The translations under genes and the position numbers were made by a program. A stretch of 64,000 bases of DNA, taken from assembly GCA_032622095.1 (NCBI GenBank), contig CP136063.1, forward strand, positions 210,780,355 through 210,844,354. Reading direction: 5' to 3'. This DNA is from Siphonodentalium dalli (lineage: Eukaryota > Mollusca > Scaphopoda > Gadilida > Siphonodentaliidae). Positions 11,826-23,630 of the stretch are shown in pieces. The notes beneath the pieces were generated by a model, which searched no databases, was not told the origin of the DNA, and was given only the letters and a program-made list of their open reading frames with translations. The stretch's first letter is position 1, and the number at the start of each line of letters is the position of its first letter.

Positions 11826-12339
11826 TTGTCCCATGTTTTGAGTATATTTGTTATTAATTGTACTATCTATTTCTTCATATTTTATTCGAAATGTAAGACT
11901 TCTAGCAATACAAAAATTAAAGATGCATAGGCCTAATCCGAATTAACGTTCCCAAATTACCGGTACTATTTCTTTGGCTTCGTGTGTAAAACACATTATA
12001 GTAGATGCATGGGGCCATCGGGAGTCCCTATAAGTTAAGATAACTCTATAATCTATTATATTATCTCTGGTAAAACGCAACAGAGCGGAGCGTTTGGCCA
12101 TGAGCCATATCGACACTAGAGTCATCCTGACCTCTCATTTATCTTCATTCCTGGAAGTTCAAGAACAGATTAATTAACATTGCCACTAAATCCAATTTTG
12201 AAAGCGAGGCGAAGAAAAAAAAATTGTGAGCCAAGTTTCTCTTTGGCTGATAACTCAGTTTTCTTTAATATCAAACTCATCTATACTCTGTGCTTATTCT
12301 AATATTCTATAGAAATATATATATACTCAAGTTTTACGT

Positions 12340-12609
12340 TAAACTGGAATAATACACTGGATTAATTTTGTTAAGCCACTTAATGCAACAGATAAAAGGA
12401 AGGAAATCACGCTGAAAACAACCCGAGTGCGTGTTACCTGCCGACTGCGCTGTGCGTGCGCTTCTGTTGCGAATGAATGGTTTGGTCATGTGATCTGCTA
12501 TTTTGGCGTCCATTTTTGTTGTTGACAGCCGGCGAAATTGCAGTTGTTGGCTAGCGGTGTGGCTTCGTGGTGGTGTCTGTGCTTTATCCTTCTTCCTTAG
12601 ATCATCAAA
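12340..12609 (+). promoter_or_regulatory. Probable promoter / 5'UTR of the FERM gene
   Basis: GC content and CpG frequency rise here (about 12415-12600) relative to the AT-rich flanks, as in a TATA-less animal promoter. Possible elements seen by eye are TGCGTGCGC near 12451 (resembling NRF-1 sites) and GTCATGTGAT near 12485 (an E-box). The stretch CTTTATCCTTCTTCCTTAG (ending 12600) would also serve as a good 3' splice acceptor, so exon 1 may have an upstream non-coding exon or be trans-spliced. No transcription start can be fixed from sequence. Confidence 0.5.
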
Positions 12610-12714
12610 ATGTCTCTGTTTCGGAAGAAGAGTGTTCGCGGAGAGAATGATTTAGAATATCAGTGCACAATTCGATTCTTGGATGATGCGGATTCAATGC
12701 AAGTTACATATAAG
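12610..12714 (+). CDS. FERM-domain protein (FRMD3/FRMD5-like), coding exon 1
   Basis: 35 codons from ATG to AAG, then donor GTGAGG; intron phase 0. The peptide begins MSLFRKKSVRGEND and continues with YQCTIRFLDD, which matches the first beta-strand of FERM F1 lobes (compare EYSCTVRLLDD in vertebrate FRMD5). The start is supported by A at -3 and an in-frame TAG at 12598-12600 if the leader is contiguous. FERM proteins of this group link membrane proteins to cortical actin and act at the plasma membrane or cell junctions. The exon is too short to be found as a long open frame; it was recognised by joining with exons 2 and 3. Confidence 0.85.
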
Positions 12715-14379
12715 GTGAGGAGACATCGGCACTAATTGTCACGTACGCGACTTTAGGAAACAAGAATTCAGCGCGCACCTGCTAGCAATTATTACGTCAT
12801 GTGCCAACTACGGCGTTCTATATTATGTTGTGTTAATACAATTAGAAGTTAGGTTGTTTGATCGCGTTATTTTAGCATTTATATTGTTGAATTTATGATA
12901 TTTTAGATCGATTTCTTTCACGGATGTGTAATTGGGACACGTTTGTCAATGTCATTGATGAATGAGTGACGTTTGTGTGTTCTGATTGAATGATCAAAGC
13001 AACGTCCCGGCCTGCTACAGCTTGATGCATTGAAGCACTTTGTCTGATTTCAAGTTGTACACCAGAAAATCAATTGCTGTAAATGTAATTGCACAGGAGT
13101 TTGACAGAATGATAATAAATATAAATGAGAACAAATATATAAATTGGTGCCAATATTATAAATGTATATACAATTTATATATTTTCATAAACTTGAAGAC
13201 TACGATTGCAACTAGGGTACATGTTGTATTTACGGAAAACATGAAATCTAGATTGAAGACTGACTACATGTATGATCTTCAGAAACATTTTATTTGAACA
13301 ATTACACCAATCTGCCTGTGAGCTACGTACATTTTAATAGCATCATTGTTGTCTCTATTTTCCCTTTATATTCCAATTACAATAATCTTGACATGTGAAA
13401 CAAAAACAGTATCTGTATGGGAAGTTGGGAACCAGCGCCATGTAACTGTTTTGAGAGAAAGTGGGCAAATGTTTGCTGACAGAATAAATGGGCGAGTAAT
13501 TTTTGTCCGAAAACTCCAAATGTTATACACCATACATGTACATGTAGACGGTGTAGTTTGTTCTAAAAGCAATCTTTCTTACAGTACCGGTGCCTCATAT
13601 TGCTAGTACTAGTAACTTGGAGTGAGGAAATCCTAAGTGACCAGTGCTTGTCACCCCTTGTGTCCCTATTAAGGCCCTGCAATTCAGATATTGTTATCTC
13701 AATTTGATATTCGATTCTATTTGGATACATTAAATCGTGATTCAAATCTGTAACAGAACATCATCTGTGCAGATATTGGGGCAAAACACATCGTAATAAT
13801 GGTTGATGAGGTCCGCATTTAAGATCTGACTCATATATGAATCTTCTGATGTCTGTTCTTGACAGTAGTGGCATTTGTGCGAGGATATGTTTTGTCTGTA
13901 TATCGCGAAATAATTCTGATATAATATCTGATATTCACATGCAAATCATTTGCATTTAATGCCGTGTCATATTTCACCTTGTGTCTCTTACATGTATGAG
14001 AGAAGGCTCAATTTCAAATATGTATGCGCTATTTATTTTACACTCAGTATCAGTCATGCTGTTCTTCGTGCAATCATCGATGAATTTGATTCACTCACTA
14101 TCAGGACATTGACCATGATATATTATTTGTTCCTTAAGCCATGACCCACACTTTATACATTTAGTAGAATAACATAAATGTTATCACAATTAGCTGAAAG
14201 AGGTTTATCAATTCTGAGAGTGAAGTGTTATTCCCGGGTTCACCACTGGCTGACGAATATAGAAATGATGTCACAGCTAAGTTAATCTAAATTACTGACC
14301 GGTTATGTAGAACCGCTGTGTAATTTATGGTCTGCGTTCTCATGTGTGCTGGATGTGTACGAAGTAGCTATGATATTTT
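12715..14379. other. Intron 1, 5' part: no repeat recognised
   Basis: About 1.7 kb of AT-rich sequence right after exon 1 without a recognisable repeat family. Small frames at 13040-13297 and 13346-13606 have no features of known proteins. This is one of the longer repeat-free stretches and a reasonable place to look for conserved regulatory elements. Confidence 0.4.
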
Positions 14380-15173
14380 CAGACTTTCATTTTTAGAAAA
14401 TGAAGGCGCGCATAGTCTCGCTCGCTGGTTTGGGCCCAGGCGCGCAGTTTCTATCAAGATAAAATAAACAGCGGATTGCCGGAAATCCGAAATACATTCA
14501 TAAATGCCGCGTAAATTGAATTAGTTAACCCACGATCGATGTCCAGTGAATCTCTTTGATGGTTTAACACTGCTTAATCCACTATCCATAAGCACAAGTG
14601 AATGTTACACACTATGTTTTATATTGTTCATGCTCCTATACTAATTGTAATTCATAATTATTAATAAAGAATCAATTTAATACTCTGATTCCATGCTGAC
14701 AGAATAATATCAACTTCTCCCGGCCACGTGGTCTCGCTTTGATTTTCCAGGAATTTATGTGACGTCATAAGCCATACATAGAAATCATTCAAATGTATTT
14801 TTAGCTTCGAATCATTCAGACAGATTGTGCATTCGACACCGTGTGACCTCAAATAATTTACTGGATCAAACGTCGGGCGGGTTGATTGACACCGCACTGT
14901 GAATGGAAAGTTGTGGAATTGGTAACTAGGTCGCGGCACCTTTGATCTCGCGACACATCACACAGACATTCTCGCAACGCGGTAATAAAACGGAAAATGG
15001 GACACATTATTAACCAATCTCGTCTGGGTAGACACTGAAAATATCGTTATCAGGTTCGGCCAACTTCGCTCGTTGTATTTGGCCTAGGTGCGCAGTCGAT
15101 CGCTCGCTGGTATTCAATTTCAGGCGCGCGATGGTGCGCAAGAGTGATCGCGCGTCTCAAAAATGAAAGTCTG
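14380..15173. mobile_element. Family O: hAT-like non-autonomous element
   Basis: Ends are CAGACTTTCATTTTT and AAAAATGAAAGTCTG, perfect 15-bp inverted repeats. ATATTTT flanks both sides (14373-14379 and 15174-15180). CAG termini with a 7-8 bp duplication fit the hAT superfamily. Subterminal regions are rich in GCGCGC and CGCTCGCTGG, also roughly inverted. A 92-codon minus-strand frame (14661-14939) has no similarity I recognise and no hAT transposase is visible. Confidence 0.7.
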
Positions 15174-16912
15174 ATATTTTATGTCGATGTATAGAAAAGA
15201 AGAACAAGACTTTAACTTACCGAAGCATGCACATGTACATTTTCTGCAATGTTAAGTGAATTGAAGAACAACATATATAATGTACCTTATCAACTTCAAA
15301 GTGTACAGAATGTTTAAAGCCCCATTTGCTGAGGATGTCAGAGTAACAGGTACCGGGTACAAGTACTACTAGTATATCTATTGTGGAGTAGAACCACAAA
15401 TTGTGGCCACCAAAGAAAGAATTCCTGTAGTTTTATAAAATTCCCTCTTCACCTGTACTTGTTATCTCTTGTTAATATCAGGATTTCTTGTTCTTACTCT
15501 GCTCTATCAAAACACATTGAAGCTCTCTTTATCATGATCATCTTCAGAAGCTTTAGATAAATGCTGAACCCAATCCTTTAGTTAATAGGCTATAGTAATC
15601 TGTTTGGGAAATTGTCTGTTGTTCCTCCTGCTGTGTGCCATTGTGCCACAGTATTATCGTTAGCCTTCACACCTGGATAGTATATTAAGGCATGATGCCA
15701 ACATTTCTGCTGGGTGCAAAAATGCATGGTCTTGTGAATTCCTTCACATAACTTACACCCATAGTTACCATCTCACACATTAGATTGTGTTTGTCACATT
15801 CCTCCTCTCTATTCACTGCTCAGAATGTCAAGCTGCTTTCCTGTTGCATTTGACTGTTTCTTCATATCAAGTCTCAATTGTTTTTTAGAGGTCACTGGAA
15901 TTACCATATCCTTGCAGTCCTCTAAATTGGCCACGGTAATGAGCAATGCGGTGGGAAACACTGTGGCAACATGTGGAATCTAACATGCCATAGCATTAAA
16001 TTAATTTGAGGTTATATTTTGACTTTAAGAGTTTTTTTAAGATTTGGTTATTTGTATGCATGTCAGTAATGAGACAATGCACAAGTGTCTTATCCATATA
16101 GTATACTTCTACAAAGCCTCCGCTCCAAATGAAGCCACCGGTTCGGGGGACACTGTGGCCGAGCGGCCTTTTATTGAATTAGGGTTTGAATATAGGCCCA
16201 TTTCCCAATACCGGTACCTTCCAATATTAGCAAGGGATCAATATTACCACAAGATTTTCTTAGTAAAAGTATTGTGTAATATTGAAATTTATACAAAAAT
16301 AACCAAAATAGTTTTATATCATCTTGCAGAGTAAAATATGCACATGTAAAGTTCCTTTGGCCTGATGGGTTAGCATGGACAACTCACTTAACAAATTAGA
16401 GCTTCATTTCACTACTTTTGTGTGCCAAATAAACCAACATGTACGTTTATTAATTTTATGAAAAAATTTCACCATGCACAATGCTATAAATTCGGGGTCT
16501 CCACTTTTTTGGGAAAATTGATGGCTCGATATTGGAAGTCCAAAACGGCTGCCAGCGCAAATAAATTACTTGTCGGGCAGAGATTCAATTTCACCACACA
16601 GAAAACTGTTGGTAAATTGATTCAGTACTGGTTGCATAATGTACTGCTACATAGTCGTAAATCACTCAGCCATACTTTTCAACAAAACAGATTCCATTGT
16701 GAGTTCATATAAACTAAACAGAAACAAGATATGACACATTATCTATAAATTCATAAATGAAGACCAAGTGCTTTGGAAAGCTGATAGTATCATCCCACTC
16801 ATGTGTTTACATTAGTGCAGTTTCCTGCACTGGTCTGTATATACATCACCACACCCTGTGAGCTTCTTTATTAAATTTAACAGCTCCAGTGGCTTATCAA
16901 TTGAAGTCTCTT
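15174..16912. other. Intron 1: no clear feature
   Basis: No repeat family or gene recognised. Near 16150-16200 TGTGGCCGAGCGGC resembles the A box of tRNA-Leu/Ser and is followed 30 nt later by GGGTTTGAATA, a poor B box; this may be a deleted tRNA-type SINE but is too weak to call. Confidence 0.35.
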
Positions 16913-17357
16913 AAAAGCCTTTCAAGGAATAGTGTGTCTGTCATTTGCAGAATGAGGTCCCCAGAGGGTGAATTTAGTGACGCTATTCCGCACAGCAGGC
17001 TAGCATCACTAAATTCATCCTCTGGGGACCTCATTTTGCTTGGGCCTCATCTTCTTGGAACTATATATAGTCCAAAATTAACAATGTATTTAGTTAACTG
17101 TAGCCTTCAGTTTCTATATCCCCTAACTTGCAGAAGATAAAATGCTCAAATGAGGTGACTAATGGGTGAACATCATCAACTTCAACTGGGGAACTTCAGT
17201 CTGATCCTAGGTCTCCCATAGCAGTAGAGGCCTCAGCAGAATGAGGTTCCCAGAGGGTGATTATAGTGATTCTAGCCTGCCATGCGGGATAGAGTCACTA
17301 AATTCACCCATTGGGGACCTCATTCTGCAAATGACAGACATACTATTTCAAGGCTGA
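16913..17357. mobile_element. Family A MITE (long form)
   Basis: Left terminal hairpin (TTTGCAGAATGAGG... around 16943-17040), a spacer of about 180 bp, and a right hairpin ending CTATTTCAAGG near 17353. Each hairpin has arms of about 45 nt containing CCCAGAGGGTGAATTTAGTG. The left end is degenerate, so the 8-bp duplication seen at other copies cannot be confirmed here. Confidence 0.65.
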
Positions 17358-17551
17358 GTGGCTTTAAATATAGAATGCATTCCAATGAAACATCTGCCTA
17401 TTTCATCTGTTTCACTGATCATTGTAATTTAATTTTGTTCCCAACTTTTAAAATTGTGCTGTTCAGCCTGTTTGATGATATAATATAATGGTTTTAACAG
17501 ATGGATTATGAGTGCAATATTCTATATTTATGTTACATGACTTCACAAATA

Positions 17552-18136
17552 CAGTAATGCCCTAAATAATCGACTCCATAACCATAGCAGAATTATGGGT
17601 AACTTTTCAGGATTTAGTCGGAAATATGGCTTGTTGCCATTCATCATGTTGCCATATTTCCGACTAAATCCTAAAAAGTTTAAATGTGGTTGTGCTGTGG
17701 TTAAAGGTACTCAATCCGAATTAACGCTCGCATATTACTATTTCCTTGGCTTCGGTGGTAAAAAATATTTGATTCGAGTTGAGAAACCCACCCATCAAAG
17801 CTAGGAGTGATCAGATATCGATGTTTGAAATCTATTATTTTAATTTTAAGTGGCCCAGTAAACTGTCGACTAGTAGAACTTATCTGACCAGATAGCTGAT
17901 GATCGATAACTCTAAAATCCAGTGGCTTTTTTGTGTCAGATATTTGAAAACCGGCAAAATTTCGTTGAACAAAACGTTGATAAATGACAGGTTTTGGGCA
18001 ATATTATACCATAGTTGACCGTGGTTAGCGGCATTTAAAAAAAAATTGTTGTTGTTGGAATCTTATGATATGGGGACTGTCGGATCGGATTGAGTACCTT
18101 TAAGGAGTTGATTAGTGATTACTTAGGGCATTACTG
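17552..18136. mobile_element. Family C TA-flanked fold-back MITE, copy 1, with nested family D
   Basis: Flanked by TA (17550-17551 and 18137-18138). Ends are CAGTAATGCCCTAAATAATC on the left and GGGCATTACTG on the right. Without its insert it would be a fold-back of about 185 bp with arms containing AGGATTTAGTCGGAAATATG. TA duplication suggests Tc1/mariner mobilisation. A 395-bp family D element sits in the right arm. Confidence 0.75.
17705..18099 (+). mobile_element. Family D TTAA element, copy 1, nested in family C
   Basis: Ends AGGTACTCAATCCGA and TCGGATTGAGTACCT are inverted repeats. TTAA is present on both sides (17701-17704 and 18100-18103). The host sequence is the CTGTGGTTAAGGAGT part of family C, which contains one TTAA when uninterrupted, so the duplication is shown directly by comparison with intact copies. 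No transposase. Confidence 0.8.
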
Positions 18137-18256
18137 TACCACCAGTAATACATGTAGCTACCATATGATCTGACAGGAGGTGATACATGATTGCACATGA
18201 CACAATACACTCGTGCAGTGAATGCAACAATCAAGAGATCTTGAATCATTCATAGT

Positions 18257-18511
18257 CAAGCCTTGAAATAGTGTGTCTGTCAATTGCAGAATGAGGTCCC
18301 CAGAGGGTGAACTTAGTGATGCTACCCCGCATAGCGGGCTAGCATCACCAAATTCACCCATCTGGGAACCTCATTCTGCTGAGTTGTAAGCAGAATGAGG
18401 TCCCCAGAGGGTGAATTTTGTGATGCTAGCCCACTATGCCGGGTAGCATCACTAAATTCACCCTCTGGGGACCTCATTCTGCAAATGACAGACACACTAT
18501 TTCAAGGCTTG
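18257..18511. mobile_element. Family A MITE with 8-bp target duplication
   Basis: Ends CAAGCCTTGAAATAG and CTATTTCAAGGCTTG, with TTCATAGT on both sides (18249-18256 and 18512-18519). Two long hairpins lie back to back, joined by GAGTTGTAAG. An 8-bp duplication and CAAG termini fit hAT-type mobilisation. Confidence 0.85.
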
Positions 18512-18586
18512 TTCATAGTCACCAATCCTGAATATTATTTCAACATCATCATTCTTATTTAAATTATAGAAGTAGTTGGCTTTTAA

Positions 18587-18880
18587 CTCTTTCATGACGG
18601 GAGCTGTGCGAGTGCAGAATTAAATATCATGTGCCAGTACATTCTCTTAAACATTTACATGCAAGTCTCCCGTAGGGAGCCTCGCATATGTAATAGAATG
18701 CACTGGCTTAGGAGGTCATGGTATATATTGTTACGCCAATGTATGGTACATGTACTCTACATGGTACATGGACTCTACATACATGTATGAGAGGCTTCCT
18801 ATTGGAAACTCGCATATACCTGTATAATAGAATGCATTGGCACAGGGTTTTCATAAAATTTCAGTCTAGTCATGGAAGGT
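18587..18880 (+). mobile_element. Family E TTAA-flanked MITE, copy 2
   Basis: TTAA at 18583-18586 and 18881-18884. Starts CTCTTTCATGACGGGAGC and ends TAGTCATGGAAGGT. It has two diverged hairpins and a secondary expansion of ACATGTACTCTACATGG-type sequence in the right half. Confidence 0.7.
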
Positions 18881-19761
18881 TTAAGTTACCGGTATCTAAT
18901 AGTATCTCTACTTCCTGATGTTATCACCCCTGGTTCACCATTCTATGCTAAATGGATTCTCCCATTAAGTTATGAAAGTACATGTAGATGTTGGAATTGT
19001 CTATTATTCATCTGCTGGGATTTATATGACAGATGATACAAGTGCAGAACTAAATTGTGCTTTTTTGTAGGCTTTAGCAGAGGGCTAAGGGGAGGGACAA
19101 GTCTTAGGATTCGACGAGAATCATCAAATCGATTCTCGTAACGATTCTCATGAAACTTTAAAATGTTCAGTGCTTTATGACTAACTTGATTCAGCATTTG
19201 ATTCTATCAAAATTAAATGTATTTTGAGCCTTGGGGGGGTGCTTGGATCCCTGAATCTGTCCGTGATTGACACACAGTTCCATATTTTGTATGCGGCGAA
19301 ACCGTCACAGAATTACAGAGGAAGTTCAGGATCTGTCGAAAATCAGTTTTCTTTGTTTGACTCTGTGTGAGTCAAAGCATTGCTTTTATTCATGATTTCT
19401 TCAAGTGCACTGTCACAGTCTTATACTCTATATGACCTTATTTGGCATTCAATGAACATTGAAAGTTCATGAGTAACTCTTGGCTTGATATTTCATTCAT
19501 GGCTCTGAAAGCAGTCATAGCTCCTTCAGACTGTTCGGACAATGACATTTTAAATGTTTTAAATGCATGCTGATTGATTTCTGGTGAGCAACAGCCTACC
19601 GGTACATGGTGCTTTCAACCACTTTGTGAACTGTTATGCACTGCATGACGCTCTCACAGGCTGTGGTATCTTTTGAAGTATTCAAGATATATTTTGCCGG
19701 CACAAGAGAGTCTGCAGATAATCCAGATCTTGTTCTGCTTCATTCTAATGTGCATGAAGTA
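18881..19761. other. Intron 1: mostly unassigned, family P trace near 18930-19020
   Basis: TAAATGGATTCTCCCATTAAG and GGAATTGTCTATTATTCATC match the family P region also seen near 23210 and 41760. A short palindrome of GATTCTCGT lies near 19105-19150. The rest has no recognisable feature. Confidence 0.4.
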
Positions 19762-19942
19762 CAGTAATGCTCTAATTAATCGACTCCTTAAACACAGCAG
19801 AATTATGGGTAACTTTTCAGGATTTAGTTGGAAATATGAGAGCTTTCCGATGAATGGCAACAAGCCATATTTCCAACTAAATCCTGAAAAGTTACCCATA
19901 ATTCTGCTGTGTTTAAGGAGTCGATTTATTAGAGCATTACTG
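19762..19942. mobile_element. Family C TA-flanked fold-back MITE, copy 2
   Basis: Intact 181-bp copy: CAGTAATGCTCTAATTAATC to GAGCATTACTG, with TA on both sides (19760-19761 and 19943-19944). The two halves are near-perfect inverse complements around CGATGAATGG. It is a useful reference for the uninterrupted sequence. Confidence 0.85.
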
Positions 19943-20444
19943 TAACTAAGCATTCAATATAAAAATAAGTTTTCAAGTTTACTGGCACCAACATATTCTT
20001 TATTGCCTTCATCAGACCTCATAATTGGCTTCAGCAATGCCAGAGCAATTTGCTGAAGCAAATAAGCGGCGGCAAAGAATTGCCTTAGTGGATTGCCGAA
20101 GCCAAACAATCTGGATTACATGTAAGAGAGCTGCTTTTTGAAATTGTCCAACGATCTTAATTCATCGTGTTTGGCAAACCAAAGATTATTGTTGACATTA
20201 TTTCTCAAGCGATTAGATTGGCATTTCACACACATTCCGCCGACATTGAATACAAATTTGGCTGTTTCAGCTATCAGTTTCCCCCAGAACCTGTAGCAGT
20301 TCACATGTATGTTGATATAATAATAAAACTCAGTCTTGATGTAGAAGGACTGAGAGTGTTACTGTATTGTACATGTTATATAAATAAATATGCCTTGCAT
20401 GGCTAAATTTGTTTTACTATTCTTTTAAAGTACGGTGTATATAT

Positions 20445-20968
20445 CAGCCCAAGGAATTAAGGAAAAGATGCCTAGGTAATAATCCGTAATATGGAAGAAT
20501 TCAGCCTAGGCAAAAACTTATTTTGCCTGGGCAAATATTCAAAAATACCGGTATGCTATTTTATTTGGAGTTTTTCTCAAAGAAATTCTAGATAATACAG
20601 TCATCTATACTGTATTCTTAAATTTAATCACTCAAATTACTGTCCTCCAATTTCTTACTTATATTTAGTCAACATTTATGAACAATTCCCCAACCATAGA
20701 TCTCACTTACACAGTCCCTATATATACATAAACATGTAATGCCACAGTGCCATGGATCCAGGTTATTATAGGACAATATGTGTAAAGAAGATTGAAAGGA
20801 AGTCATTTTGGCTGAAGATATTGTATTTCTGATTGATGCTATGAATATTTTGTAATCCAATGAACTTATTTCACCTAGGCAATATAATTGCATAGGCAAA
20901 CTGATTTTGCCTCTTCTTTTACTTACATTGTAGGCATCGCCTATTGCCTAGGCCAATTCCCAGGGTTG
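20445..20968. mobile_element. Family Q: hAT-like inverted-repeat element, copy 1
   Basis: Left end CAGCCCAAGGAATTAAGG and right end CCAATTCCCAGGGTTG are imperfect inverted repeats, with several GCCTAGGCAA motifs near both ends. The flanks are TA-rich and no exact duplication is visible. Class is tentative. Confidence 0.5.
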
Positions 20969-21020
20969 TATATGTAAAACAATGTCATCCAACTTATACC
21001 AGTATCTTTGGAACACTGAA

Positions 21021-21256
21021 CAAGCCTTGAAATAGAGTGTCTGTAATTTGCAGAATGAGGTCCCCAGAGGGTGAATTTAGTGATGCTACCCCGCATAGCG
21101 GGCTAGCATCACCAAATTCACCCTCTGGGAACCTCATTCTGCTTACACCAGAGGGTGAATTTGGTGATGCTAGCCCGCTATGCGGGATAGCATCACTAAA
21201 TTCACCCCTGGGGACCTCATTCTGCAAATGACAGACACGCTATTTCAAGGCTCTTG
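21021..21256. mobile_element. Family A MITE with 8-bp target duplication
   Basis: CAAGCCTTGAAATAG to TATTTCAAGGCTCTTG, flanked by ACACTGAA (21013-21020) and CCACTGAA (21257-21264), seven of eight matching. It contains two adjacent hairpins of the GAATTTAGTGATGCTA type. Confidence 0.8.
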
Positions 21257-22512
21257 CCACTGAATACTTTTATTTATTAATACTAGTACACTGTTATATG
21301 TCTGATAATTGCTCACTTTTTTCTCACCACGTGACCCTTCAACACATATAGAGAGCCCTTGAGACTCTGTTTGATTGAACGTCTACTTGACCTAACCTTT
21401 GGTCCGTGTCTTACTTCACTTTTGTTTAAATGCCAATAATTGACAGAAAATCGTTCAATTTCTCATACTCCAAACCGTTAATAAGAGGTGGTATGACTAT
21501 GCTACAACCCTATTGATTTCCTTGCGGAATTTCTCATTAGATCAACGAAAAAATTATCTGACGTATGTAATACATAAGATATTGTCGTATCTTCACAGAA
21601 TTCAATACTTAAGAATCTTTTGTGGCGATAGACACCGGTTCTCTGCCAGACAGTGCTGATCACATATTGTTCAATACTCTGTCATTGATTCGATTGGCAC
21701 AGGAAATACTGAATTTCTAGAGGAAGCAAATATGAGAAAATACTAGTAAAACCCAGGATTAATTTGACTGTTCCACATTAGTAATGATCCAAGGTCACCT
21801 TTCACACTACACCATTATTAATGTTTTGGGAACAGTGCAGCTGGTCAAAGCAATTGCACTATATGAAGGTGCCCCCCCCCCCCCCCCCCCCCAATTTTGT
21901 TACATGTGTACATGTATGCAAGATTCAGGCGGTATTCAAGATTCATACACCCGTCTTAAATGGTATTCTGAATTCTAATACCAGTAAAAGGTTGGTACGT
22001 ATTAAACTTTGATGGTGACAAATTGTGGCACTTGGTGTTGAGTATAATAGGAGATGGTCTCATAAATGGATGGATCTGGTGTACAGTCCCCTTTTAACAT
22101 TCTTAAAATGTAAATAAAGTTATAAAAAAATTATCTTTCAGTTTAAAATTGACGATGTAGCCTCAATGAACAGTAAAATGGGTCCATAATAAGTCTTTAT
22201 TGAAAACAAATAGACATGCCACAGTGGGTTTACAGTATGATATCAGCTATTCATGTAATTGGATTGAAATACATGACCCCAGCATTGTAATATTCACCTT
22301 AGGGGAGACCTGGTTAGAGGGATTGTAGTTCCATGGAAGGTAATAGTTTTACCAGGCCAGTCATGGCAGTATCATATGCTAGCTTGTATAATCAGAGATA
22401 TTGCACATCTGTCCATCAGATGAGCCTAAATTAGATAATGGTAAAGTTATCTAAAATATTGTAGCTGTTGGCAATATTCCTAAAATTAAATAATGATAAT
22501 TCCCTGTGTAAA
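21257..22512. other. Intron 1: no gene; 21-base C tract
   Basis: A run of 21 C residues at 21872-21892 is the only distinctive element. Short frames that read through it are not supported as genes. Confidence 0.4.
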
Positions 22513-22766
22513 CAAGCCTTGAAATAGTGTGTCTGTCATTTGCAGAATGATGTCCCCAGAGGGTGAATTTAGTGATGCTACCCCGCATAGTGGGCTAGCA
22601 TCACCAAATTCACCCTCTGGGGATCTCATTCTGCTTACACCTCGGCAGAATGATGTTCCCAGAGGGTGAATTTGGTGATGCTGGCCCACTATGCGGGGTA
22701 GCATCACTAAATTCACCCTCTGGGGACCTCATTCTGCAAATGACAGACACCCTATTTCAAGGCTTG
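22513..22766. mobile_element. Family A MITE with perfect 8-bp target duplication
   Basis: CAAGCCTTGAAATAG to CTATTTCAAGGCTTG, flanked by TGTGTAAA on both sides (22505-22512 and 22767-22774). It has a double-hairpin body. A clear example of the family structure. Confidence 0.88.
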
Positions 22767-23025
22767 TGTGTAAATACAGTGTACTGTATGCTTCTGACCA
22801 CTAACTCTAATTCGATGTTCGTGAGAACCAGCGATTTTTTTTCCATTCATAACAATGTGGATCAATATCACACCGATGACTCATGCTATCAAACAGTGAT
22901 TCCTGTAGCGGCAGCAGCCAATACCGATATATGCAGGGTGATCAATAGCCGCAGGGTGATCAATAGCCGCTTGGTATATTCTGCCATTCTGTTATATTAG
23001 GCCACTCCAATATATTATATGTAGC

Positions 23026-23595
23026 CAGGCCTCAAAATATGGTGCTGGACATTTGCGGAATGAGGTCCCCGGAGGGCAAATTTTATGACGCTACCCTGCA
23101 CAGCAGTATAGAGTCAGCAAATTCACCTTCTGGGAACCTCATTCTGCTTAGGCCTCATCTTCTCAGAGTATCTTTACTATCTTATCAAATGAACCCTTTC
23201 TATACTACCGTAAATGGATTCTCCCATTCAGTTATAACAGTTTGCTTGCATTTGAATGGTCGTTAGTTGAACTTATTATCTGAACATTTCCTGAGGGAAC
23301 TACCGTACTCGTCAAGGAGTATTTAGCATAGAAAGTGTTAACAATTTTTATATAGTTTCTCTATATCCCTAAATTGGCAGACAAGTGATAACATTATGCA
23401 TAATCGAGGTACCCATCATCATCCTCTTCACCATCTGGGAACTTTAATCTGTCTCTATGTCTCTTATAGCAGCTGAAGCCATGCATAACGAGGTTCCCAG
23501 TGGATGAATTTGGTGATGCTAGCCTGCTATGTGGGTATAGTGTCACTAAATTCACCCTCTGGGGATCTCATTCTGCAAATGTCCAGCACAGGCTT
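23026..23595. mobile_element. Family A subfamily 2 MITE, with nested family P
   Basis: Left end CAGGCCTCAAAATATGGTGC; the right end is degenerate near CCAGCACAGGCTTG. Terminal hairpins lie at about 23055-23150 and 23485-23580. The spacer carries the subfamily CTATATCCCTAAATTGGCAG block and is split by the family P insertion. Confidence 0.7.
23194..23337 (+). mobile_element. Family P TTAA-type MITE nested in family A
   Basis: CCCTTTCTATACTA on the left and TTTAGCATAGAAAGTG on the right are imperfect inverse ends. TTAA is on the right (23338-23341) and TGAA, one change away, on the left. The interior contains TTGAACTTATTATCTGAACA, also found at 28270 and 46912. Confidence 0.6.
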
Positions 23596-23630
23596 GTGTG
23601 AAAGTGAAAACTTCTATTGTACATCCCCTT

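Larger units (their letters stand above)
10861..11975 (+). repeat. Duplicated block interrupted by a minisatellite
   Basis: The segment running from inside family D copy 2 through 11120 is repeated, in order and orientation, at about 11121-11360 and 11820-11975. Shared landmarks are CCGTGAATATATGGCTGGA (10861 and 11311), TTATTCGAAATGTAAGA and GATGCATAGGCCTAATCCGA. The second copy is split by the minisatellite at 11385-11825, so a tandem duplication was followed by repeat expansion. The 65-codon frame starting at 10871 lies in the block and is not supported as a gene. Confidence 0.65.

Noticed and set aside
14661-14939. 92-codon minus-strand frame as a hAT transposase part
   Set aside because: No hAT dimerisation motif or zinc finger is seen, and the element is only 794 bp.
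16150-16200. tRNA-Leu/Ser-like sequence
   Set aside because: A box TGGCCGAGCGG is good but the B box is poor and only about 30 nt away, so there is no room for a tRNA.
19975-20030. Second minus-strand hammerhead (CTGATGAAGGC...)
   Set aside because: The GAAA core and a partner for GGC are missing; only the CTGATGA box is present.
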